The notes under the pieces: model-generated | Databases searched by the model: none | Told to the model about the DNA's origin: nothing | The model's input: the letters and a program-made list of their open reading frames with translations, nothing else | Shown: one piece after another, positions 51,958 to 60,813 of the stretch | How positions within the stretch are numbered: position 1 is the first letter of the stretch | How the letters are laid out: the number at the start of each line of letters is the position of its first letter | Assembly: GCA_036924285.1 (NCBI GenBank) | Contig: JAYKYS010000022.1 | Location: 744,001 to 808,000, forward strand | DNA from: Asterella californica | Taxonomy: Eukaryota > Streptophyta > Marchantiopsida > Marchantiales > Aytoniaceae | DNA length: 64,000 nucleotides | Reading direction: 5' to 3' | Translations under genes and position numbers: made by a program

Positions 51958-53483
51958 GTATGACCTTGACATGGCCATCCGGCTATCACCAAGTGAATGG
52001 TGCCAACAAACGTAAGATCCTGCGCCCCCAGCAGCGAAATATCCGACGGTAATGCTTGCTGGTATCCTCTAACAGCTGATATGGGCAACAACTCAGGATA
52101 TCTCTGCACCAAACGTGTCACATGTCGTAATGAGATGCGCCTCGCAATCTCATCTCTCTCCACATACAAGTATCGCTGTACTTGTATGCGTGCCTGCAAT
52201 ACCGCAGCCAGACCTGTGCTGATACCTCCAAACAGCTCCAGCACACATACACCCTCCTCTGGATACTGCCACACAATGAGAGTCGTATCCAACGGTGATA
52301 AGGTCACAGGGTCAGTAGCAGGAACAACCCTTTGTTCCTCTACTGGTGGTACAAAAGCTTCACTCCAAGCCTGCTGCATCAACTGATCAGCATACTGCTG
52401 CAACTCTCCACTCGAACTCCAGAGTGGAACATCCAAGGCAGATGGTACTAACGTAGACATGCTAGGCATGTCCTCCACCTCCTCAAAGACCGGAGTATCC
52501 TCCGCATGGACATTGCCCTCCAACAACTCGTCCGGCCAAGTGATGACCGAACTGAACCTTGCAACGGATGCCATCGTCCCAACTCTAGCACTGAACCGCA
52601 CTGGTAAGCGGCTCACTCGTCCCTCACCGGACTGCCAACCTGGTCTGTAAGATGCTGTCTCCGCCCAATAGTCGATCGCAAACCCCATAGGGTACAACAC
52701 AGCACCTCCCACCAATACATCATAAGACTCTACGGCTGTAACGATGGCCTTGGCCCTCACCATAGAGCCATCCGTTGGGTGATCTGGCCGAATTCTCACC
52801 GTCAACATCTCACGTGCCATATGTAGAGCCGTACCTCCTGATCCTCCTAGAGATGTCTGCAACTGGAATGGACATCTCTCTATCTCGGACTTCTTCAGAC
52901 CCAAACCAATACACGCCGCCTTTCCCAACATTAACGGTTGGGCTCCAGAGTCTAACAAGACCTTCTGGGGTCGATACACTTTCCTTGAAGGTGCCACCAA
53001 ACAGAAGATACCACTTCTGTTGTCCAACAACACCACACCTGGTGCCAAACTAGCACGGTCAATCGCCGGCCTAGCTGGTAACTCATCTAACCTAGCAGCC
53101 GCCGCTTGCCAAGTACCACTGGTAGCTGTCCTGATCCTCGACTCCATGGACACGTCTACCGCCTCTCGCTGAACTACTTCAGCACTAGAGGTAACTACAT
53201 CCTCTCTCTCACTGAGCATGGCCGCCAACTGGAACACTGGAGCCAGGTTGACTCCCAATGCTCTCATATCCGTGGCTGAGAATAGTGAGGCTCGCAAAAC
53301 TGCTGTAGCTGCCCCCAACATCGGGTTCGACGTCGCATCCACAGACGTCGAGGGTGGACTCACATCACAGCCACTCCTGGATGTCGATGCCTCCGACTCT
53401 ATTGCACCATCGGTAGGCCGTTTAGGGACCATAGATGTGGTCCTCAACGCCTCCGATAACGTGAACGACTGGGGAAGCCTGGC
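51958..53483 (-). pseudogene. retropepsin and methyltransferase N-terminal half
   Basis: Continuous with gag apart from the stop at 53484-53486. The protease has KVLLDSGAQPLMLGK (active-site DSGA at 52,952-52,941) and YDVLVGGAVLYPMGF as the flap and C-terminal strand. After a linker of about 140 residues the methyltransferase starts with VCVLELFGGISTGLAAV (motif I, SAM binding, from about 52,238), RYLYVERDEIAR (motif II) and HLVIAGWPCQGHT (motif IV, catalytic Pro-Cys at 51,974-51,969). It is cut here by the nested gag-only element and resumes at 45,462. Placement between protease and RT means the enzyme would be made as part of the polyprotein. It would transfer a methyl group to cytosine in DNA, perhaps the element's own cDNA (inference). 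Confidence 0.9.
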
Positions 53484-55136
53484 CTATCTACTAGCCTCCC
53501 CGCGTTGTGGATCCAACTCTTCTGACGCACCTCGTGACTCAGAGGCACGTACTACACCTCTAGTCACTGCCGCAGATGCCTCAATCTGCGTCACATCAGT
53601 CATGAAGTCGAAGTCACCTCCTTCTCCTCCATAAGACGTGGAAGCCTCTGTTCCACCTGATCTCCGCTGGGCCATAGCCATACTAGCTATCCTCTGCTCC
53701 AACTGCTCAATCCGAGCAGCCATACCTGCTTCTGACGTCGTAGTAGGCGGTGGACCGACCGGTCCTCTCTCAGGTGCTGGACCTCTACCTCCAGCTCGAT
53801 CACCACGGCCTCCTTGAGCTCCTCCGCCTCGTCCACGATCAGCCTTCCCTTGTCGCAACTCGAGATGGAGATCAAAACAACTGTCACTACTGTGACCAGG
53901 TCGTCCGCAATGCTCACATTGTCTAGGTGCTGCTTGCGACGTTCCTGACGTCTCATAACCACCTCTCCTCTGTGGACAGTCTTTTTGCTGATGAGGACCA
54001 TCACACTTCCAGCAAGGACCCGCTTGCTGCTGGCTAGAGAAGGACGGCATGGGCTTCTACCCACCAGATCCTCCAACACCTCCCTGCGATCGTGACTGCT
54101 CCGCACGATCCTTACCACCACCACCACCACGCTGTTGCGTAGCCTGTGATCCTCGAGAAGAGGTGGTCGCTCCATGTGGTGTCTCCTTGCTGAATCCAGC
54201 AACCACCACCCTCTCCTCCACCATGTTGAGCTCAATCCGCTCAGCCAGACTAAAGACAACCGCCAACGTCGGAGCGGTATCTCTAAGAAGAGTAACATCT
54301 CTAACTCTCCTACGCAGCTTCCGGTCTAGTATCCCATACCAGAACTGGACTGCATGTGCTTCCGTCACCCCTTGGGTAACGCTGATCAATCGCCTCATGC
54401 GAGTAAACGCCTCGCGTAGGCTCTCTCCAGTCTTTCGTTGGAACTCCTGCAGACTCCTCAACTTGTCGATCCGCACACCCTGATAGTTCTTCCTCAAACA
54501 TTGGAAGAACTGAACCACGGAGTTAAACCCTGGTGGTATCCCACTCACACTACCATCTGCTCCACTATCTGTGGACGCACCGCTGGCAGTAGGTACCCCG
54601 CCACCTGCAACTGTACCACTGCTGCTGGCACCCAAACTCGCAGGTGCTACTCCTCCCGAAACTGCGCCAGTAGTGATAGAAACATAGTTGGGAGACCAAT
54701 GTTGTCTCCACAACTCGATCTCAACACTGTAATCTCGCCTGAACTCATGATAATCGTCCATCGGCGGTCCCTCCAAGTGCTGGAACAAACCTTTCCACGC
54801 CATGAAGGGTGTAAACAGTTGTGGGTTCCGCATCTACTGCAGATCGCACCAACTGTCGAACTCCTGGATGAAGTCATCCAGCTGAATGGTACCAACTGTA
54901 CCCGAGTAACGTCGAGGTCCCTTCGTGGCCCCATAGATCTCGTCCATGTCCCACAACAACGGTGTGGCGACACTAGACTCACCACCAGAAAACGCGCTGT
55001 CTGCGTCTGACTCGTCCTCTGGAACAACCGACGGCAATGGTGTAGGTAGTCGATACCTCACCCCACTCCGTGTATACCCACTGTCCGAGAAGTCCCCACC
55101 AGAACCTCCCGAGAACTCCGTGATGAGAGAATCCCG
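53484..55136 (-). pseudogene. gag of the methyltransferase element
   Basis: The frame opens after a stop at about 55,137. Early text is acidic and Ser/Gly-rich, then LDDFIQEFDSWCDLQ and, after a TAG (54834-54836), FTPFMAWKGLFQHLEGPP and LREAFTRMRRLISVTQGV, a capsid-like region. A second TAG is at 54057-54059. Two zinc knuckles follow: CWKCDGPHQQKDC and CEHCGRPGHSSDSC. The frame reads on into the protease, so gag and pol are one polyprotein. No ATG precedes the capsid region except a Met near 54,946, so the true start is uncertain. Confidence 0.85.
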
Positions 55137-55139
55137 CTA

Positions 55140-56911
55140 ACACACTCCCCAACCGAAAGCCGCAATCTCCGTCACCACCGTAACCACCACTTGCCTAACT
55201 CCGCTCCTACTAAGCTCACCTATCCCCTACTAGGACGGTCAAGGTAAGGGCAACCTGTACCTGCCATCACCACAGGCAGCCTCTCACAGTCTGTTGGTCG
55301 TCACTCCAACCGCACCGTGAGAGAGACAAAGGTAGTCTGACTGGTCCGCAACTCCAGCCTCACTACCGACAGCACATTGGAGTGAACTCACTCCGGAAAT
55401 CAAGCGCCAACACAAGCAAACGCGGCGCACAAACAGGAAGCAGAGTATGGAGAGGTTCCAACCACAAGAAGTCCAAACGATAACCCTCCACACTCAAACA
55501 TTCACATAAAGAGAAACTCAGCCCCACCCGGACTGACGACTCCTTGTCGGTGACCACATGCACAATATATGGTCACCAACAGTCGTAACTGACACTGGAG
55601 GTCACTAACTAGATGTCCACACCTCTAGTAGCTCCAAAAACATCCACGTGGTAGCTCTACTAGCTCACCCAAGACAACTGCCACCAATTGCCTCCATACG
55701 CGCCTCTACGGTGTAGGCAAACACTACCACAACTATAGCTTCCCCCTAATACTGTGGGGTCGCCCTACCACTCCTCTAGGGACGTGCGAGAAGGTCTCCT
55801 ACTACCTTATACAAGTCCATAAGTACTTGCACGCATCCCTGTATGACACCAAGAGCTATTGGTCTAGTGGTAAAGCCAAAGCTAAGACTACAGAGTCAGG
55901 AGTCCAGGTCCAGGAATAGTGTTGGGATGGGTGACCAGCTGGTTTTACCCTTCCCACACACCTGAAGCTTGGATACCTCTCACGCACGCCAGCAAGCTGG
56001 CTTGCGGCGGACGCGAGCTCGGGCTCAGGCTCAGGCTCAGGCTCCGCTCCGCCTCCGTACTCTCGCACTCCGCTCTCACGTCTCCGCACTCACGCACCTC
56101 TGCTCCTCGAAGCCTCCAAAACTCCTAAACTCGAGTTTTCACACGAAATTGCACCAAAATCTGACGTAACTAGCCTTTTGCACTTGCGGGTGTCACAGCA
56201 GCGAACTTCGACATGCCATAACTTCTTCAATCCTTGGCCAAACTCCACGAAACTTGGTGCACTAGAATCGTCTCTCCAATGCGCTTCCAAAGAGCCCACT
56301 CCGGCCCGACATTGACAAGTATTTCAGCTGTCACGCCCAAACGTGCAATCCGGCTCCAACAACACACTTCAAGAACATTCCGCAAAATTTCTGCAGCGCT
56401 TCCGCATGATAGAAATCTCCACTCGACCCCAACAACAGCAAATCGATCTGCGACCAGCAATGTAGCACGGCGCCCACACACCTCGATCACGGCTCCACAC
56501 AATCAAGCACGGACGACAACGCCCGAAGATACCAGCGGACGATTTCAGGTCAGCGGGTTCCTACTGAACTCCATCTCGACCTGCACTCAGTTCTTTGAGT
56601 AATCTGAATAGAGAAATTACCATCTCCAACACTACAACACTGATTACTCACAAATGGTCAAGCCACACCCACTCTAAACGCGAAGAGAATCCGGGCTACA
56701 CTCAACTAGACTATCCACCATAGCCTGGAGCTTGAAGACTCAACTCAAAGAACCAAGGCCTCCAAGCCCTACCTGCGAAGTTTACCCCTAGTGGGCTCTC
56801 CCACCAACTCGCCCTAACGGCACTAACGGTCTTACCGGGACGCGTCACTTCGCACTCGGTCAACCTAGCCGAGGTGCCCAAACTGACGTGACAGCTATCT
56901 TAGAGTTCCTT
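55140..56911. other. leader region between two elements
   Basis: Non-coding sequence separating the inner gag from the outer primer-binding site. It should contain the 5' LTR or leader of the methyltransferase element and part of the leader of the outer chromovirus. On the minus strand a second G-rich tract followed by TTGTGGTA occurs near 55,735-55,750, resembling the context at 41,264-41,277. I could not match any LTR pair across the two sides, so the boundary is unresolved. Confidence 0.5.
55853..55950 (+). repeat. tRNA/5S-like (SINE-type) fragment
   Basis: gagctattggtctagtggta followed by aagcc looks like a tRNA acceptor plus D-arm (A box). About 60 nt later gttgggatgggtgacc resembles the internal control region of plant 5S rRNA. 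The B box (ggtccagg) is poor. The combination suggests a SINE-like fragment rather than a working tRNA or 5S gene. Confidence 0.35.
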
Positions 56912-56923
56912 GCTCTGATACCA
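56912..56923 (-). other. primer-binding site, initiator tRNA-Met
   Basis: On the minus strand TGGTATCAGAGC lies one base past the end of the outer 5' LTR (56925). It is complementary to the 3' end of plant initiator tRNA-Met, the usual primer of plant gypsy elements, and fixes the minus-strand orientation of the outer element. Confidence 0.92.
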
Positions 56924-56924
56924 T

Positions 56925-57320
56925 TGTAGTGAACTCAAAACTTGAATGCTAGTGGAGGTGCATTCGCATCCTTTATATAATGAGAGAAATAGTACATGAT
57001 AAGCTTCCGGTCAATGCTGGCCTCTCAAAGTGAACACACGGATCGCTGACGTGCCTTACATGCAACCTTAGATCTGAAACAACATCTAGAGGGTCCAGAA
57101 TGAGCCACGTAAGAGCCCGCTGGAAAGTTCTTGAAGCTTCCTTCCAGAAACTTCCTTCTAGAAGTTTCCTGGCGGACTTTCGGCGCTCCAGTCTATTGGT
57201 AGAAGTACTCTTTTGTTGCATGTATTCTCAAGCCAACTTAGCTATAACTAATTATTATACGAAAGACTTCTACCAAACCAATTTCCACTCTAGTTGATAA
57301 GTAGAGTTCTACTTATTACA
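56925..57320 (-). repeat. 5' LTR of outer chromovirus
   Basis: 396 bp, partner of 35672-36082, with TGTA and TTACA termini. Flanked on the outer side by CTCGC (57321-57325). Confidence 0.9.
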
Positions 57321-58130
57321 CTCGCGTGCACGATGCTCGCTCGCTCGAACGACAGATTTTTGCAGTCCTCTTGTTGTTATGGCACGAGCCCTCTCGCTCG
57401 CTCGCACGACAGATTTTTGCAGTCCTCTTGTTGTTATGGCACGAGCCCTCTCGCTCGCTCGCACGACAGATTTCTGTAGTCGTCTTGTGACTATGACACG
57501 AGCACTCTCCCTCGCTCGCATGCACGATGCTCGCTCGCTCGAACGACAGATTTCTGCAATCCTCCTATGGTTATGGCACGAGCTCTCTCGCTCGCTCTTT
57601 CGACAGATTTTCGCAATCATCTTGTGGCTATGGCACGAGCTCTCTCCCTTGCTCGCATGCACGATGCTCGTTCGCTCGAACGACAGATTTCTACAATCTT
57701 GTGGCTCTAGCATGAACTCTCTCGCTCTCTCGAAAGATTTCTGCGTGAACTTTAAACCAAAATGACATGAACTCTCGTCCTCTCGCTCTCTCGAACGATT
57801 TCCTACGGATTGTCACGCACTCATGAAACGATTTTCACATAACCGCATGCACGATGCTCGTTCGCTCTCGAGAAAGATTTCCGCAAGAACCTTAAACCAA
57901 AGTGACTTGAACTCGAACCCTCTCGTCGAACTCTCTCGAACGATTTCCTACGGACTGTCGAGCACTCATGGAATGATTTTGAAACCACATGCACGATGCT
58001 CGCTCGCTCTCGAGAAAGATTTCTGCGATGCATTGACTATGGCACTAGTTGTCTCGCTCTCTCGAAAAATTTACACAAGAACCTTAAATCAAAAGACCTG
58101 AACTCTCGTCATCTTGGACGTCCTCTCTTC
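57321..58130. repeat. CTCG-rich minisatellite, right part
   Basis: Continues the array interrupted at 35,671. Units such as ctcgctcgcacgacagattt, tgcagtcctcttgttgttat and ggcacgagccctctcgctcg recur; two consecutive units at 57,350-57,470 are almost identical. Beyond 57,720 the units lengthen to about 130-140 bp (cgatttcctacggattgtc and relatives). Confidence 0.85.
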
Positions 58131-59440
58131 TTCGCTCTCGAACGGACGACAAACGACAACAGACGAACACCCAACGAACAATCCGTTCCCAACGAACGAC
58201 AACGGAGTGTCTGACGGACTGAACGTTTGACGGACGGCACATGGCGGACGGCCTGGACTAGTGACTCAGTGAATGCTGGCATGTGAGCAGCAAGTTTCAA
58301 TCGGGGAACGGCTGGGCTGCCACCGCTAGGACGCCCTGAGAGAGCAGAAGGTAGGGCCAGGATAACTGACTTGACACGCAATGCTCGTATTACAGTAGAC
58401 CTCTTGTCTCAAGCAGCACATTATGGCAAGAGCACGATAAGTCAGCCTCTACTGAGGTCAGAACTGTGCACAATACATTGTGTGTGCACAGTCCCTGGAA
58501 AAATGTGGGGCACTCTACACAGATACCAGCTGAGTAATGAGCTAATTGCGCAAGGGCCTAACCCTTCAGGATCTAAGATCTTTCTTATAAACGAGACGTC
58601 AAGTGACTCAGCACGTCGCGACACTTAATGCCAATTAACCCTCGCGTGTCAAGGTGGCATATTAATGCCACCTTGTAGCACCACTTGACGGTCCATTTAC
58701 TCTCGAGTGGCATACTCCCGTGGGTTGCCCGGAGGATAACTAGCGAATCGAATATTCTGTGTTTCGGACTGTATCTTCCGGTCTTTGCTTCCTAATTCCC
58801 GGAGTTGGTACAAATCCGTCACACCATCTACGCGTAACTACCAGGAAGATATAGCGCATTTCTCTCACATAATGTACGGTTTCCGGTTCCTTTGCTTGCA
58901 GGTCACACAAAATATACGAATAATTTTCTTAACTGATTTTCACCACCCGAGGTAAAGGAGTACACTTTTCGTGCTTTAATCGCACGAGGCCAGGCGGTTT
59001 AAAGCAACGAAACCACGTGGGTTATGGTGTTACGAATCTTGAATCGGAGCGCCAACACAGGCAGAGGGTCATCGTAGTAAACTTTCTGGGGATCCGAGGA
59101 TGGTGGATGCACACTTCCGTCCATCTTCAAACTAGAATATAGAAGCTCACAACTCGACAATTAGGACCACCATAGCAATTACAGACCGTGTGTACCTTAC
59201 ATAACACATAACACCTGAACCAATAAGGGCTGCGCCATTACAGCAGAAAACGCCGAGTCTATCCACAGCAGTACGGCAAATATCCCGTATAACTTGTTTG
59301 CTGACAGTCCTTTCCCAGAGAGGAACTTGGATAGCCTTACACAAGATACAGAAGCCAGTTTGACGGAGAACCAGGTGCATGAGTGGACACAATATTACAA
59401 CGCGTGCGTCATGGCATAAACATCCAAAGGCAAGATGGTA
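58131..59440. other. intergenic, no supported gene
   Basis: GC content rises towards the host-gene region. Open frames on both strands (for example 59147-59392 minus, WERTVSKQVIRDICRTAVDR) are coherent but match nothing I know. They could be exons of an unidentified minus-strand gene. Confidence 0.3.
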
Positions 59441-59651
59441 GTTTCTCGAGCTTCAGCAGAACAGCGATATCTGGAGAAAGGGACTGGTGCCACTGGTCAA
59501 AGAGACTCTGCTGTGCGCACCAAACACACAAATTAAAGAAAACAAGTTTCTCGAGCTTCAGCAGAACAAGCGATATCTGGAGCAAGGGACTGGTGCCACT
59601 GGTCGAAGAGACCCTGCTGTGCGCACCAACCAGACAAATTAAAGAAAACAA
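59441..59651. repeat. tandem duplication, about 105-bp unit
   Basis: gtttctcgagcttcagcaga and what follows to aattaaagaaaacaa is present twice (from 59441 and from 59546) with few differences. On the minus strand each unit carries an AG acceptor followed by an open stretch (QSLFDQWHQSLSPDIAVLLK), so this may be another duplicated splice junction, of an unidentified gene. Confidence 0.8.
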
Positions 59652-60813
59652 GTCCATCACTAATAGCTCCACACAGTCTTCAAGCTCTTGACATCCAGCT
59701 TCAATGCCATAACGACGGATTCGACATTCGATTCAAAATCGAGAGAGTGAACTACTTACTTCCTCGTACTCAGAATCAATCTACGTCGCTTACAGAGAAA
59801 AAGTAACAAAGCATACAGCCATTAAAATGAGGCAGCCTCATTCGCACCACTGCCACAAAGCTTCAGGTGGACGGAATGTTCCGGACAGAGCTACACTGAC
59901 ACCCCCGACGTCAAGAGCAGTCGACAGAGAACACCTTGTACAAGACTTCTCCTGGTCTGCTAACATGCTAAGTTCAAAAACCTTCGCGCTAAATAGGAAG
60001 GTCTTTGTACAGCGGGATCAAAACTAGGCTCCCTGAAGCTACCCCATATGACACTCGAGTGCTACGGGTACTTCCCAGCGCTAATATTGAGTAAAACGTT
60101 CTTACAACCCCCTGTACACAGAAGGGACTAGTCAACCCACTCCAGAAATGAGAAAAACATGATAGTTCGCTCTGCTGTGTAGCAAGCAAGTAAACATTTT
60201 TAACTGCCTTAAGGATGAGAAACGTCGTATTGATGTGCTTAGAATCCCTATCACGGATAGCATGTCTGGCAGGTGGACGTAGTGTCCCACCCTGCAGACC
60301 AGAATCTAAACAAGCATTCTAATGAAGATGGGTGGGCTCATAAAATGGCTCCCCATTCCCCTTGTCTAGGTTATCCATCTTGGGGATTAGCAACCACTCT
60401 CAAGGAATATTTGACATTACGTAGATGACATACCACATGGTAAGGTGATGAAAGGCAAGCCTTCCAACAAAAGGGGAGGTAGGAAAATAAATAAATAAGT
60501 ATCAAAAAGCAAATCGCTTAGTGGCTCTACAAGAGACTGGTGATATTCAGTGATCTTGCAGCCCTTTTTGATGAATGCCACCATCCACGACAAATGTAGG
60601 AGTCGGGATTGGAACGCAGTCCGCGATAAAATGTGCGGGTCAGCATAGCACTAAAAACTCGCCATGCAAACTGTTGCGCGTTCCTGAATCATGGCTTAGC
60701 ACACATCCACAGAGACAGCAGTGTCATTAGTCTGAAAACGAACAATATACTAGCTGCTTCCTTGCTCCCGCATAACTCCACCGATATTGTGAAGCCAACT
60801 GAGCTGTGAATCC

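Larger units (their letters stand above)
41268..55136 (-). mobile_element. gypsy element with DNA methyltransferase and PHD
   Basis: One minus-strand reading frame runs gag (55.1-53.5 kb), retropepsin (DSGA at 52,952-52,941), cytosine-5 DNA methyltransferase (52.24-51.96 kb, resuming at 45.46-44.8 kb), reverse transcriptase with YIDD, RNase H, integrase (HHCC and DDE) and a terminal PHD finger. Only one frame change is needed, near 44.2 kb. Eight premature stops (seven TAG) interrupt it. A gag-only retrotransposon sits inside the methyltransferase at 45,463-51,953. Own LTRs could not be paired; a G-rich tract at 41,268-41,277 (minus TTAGGGGGG) followed by TGTGG is a candidate polypurine tract and 3' LTR start. 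It lies within the leader of the outer chromovirus in the same orientation. Confidence 0.85.
35672..57320 (-). mobile_element. chromodomain Ty3/gypsy element (outer)
   Basis: LTRs at 35672-36082 and 56925-57320 (411 and 396 bp; the difference is one 15-bp insertion near the terminus) start TGTA and end TTACA. A perfect 5-bp duplication CTCGC flanks the pair (35667-35671 and 57321-57325). The primer site next to the right LTR matches initiator tRNA-Met, so the element reads on the minus strand. Its coding part is at 40.6-36.1 kb. The interval between leader and gag holds the younger methyltransferase-bearing element and, inside that, a gag-only element. With the nest removed it would be a normal-sized chromovirus. 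Confidence 0.85.

Noticed and set aside
55853..55950. Functional tRNA or 5S rRNA gene
   Set aside because: No cloverleaf closes properly, the B box is poor, and only one short 5S-like box is present.
35672..57320. Assigning the outer LTR pair to the methyltransferase element
   Set aside because: The left LTR directly follows the chromodomain stop and purine tract of the 36-40.6 kb element, while the methyltransferase element ends at 41.4 kb followed by different sequence.
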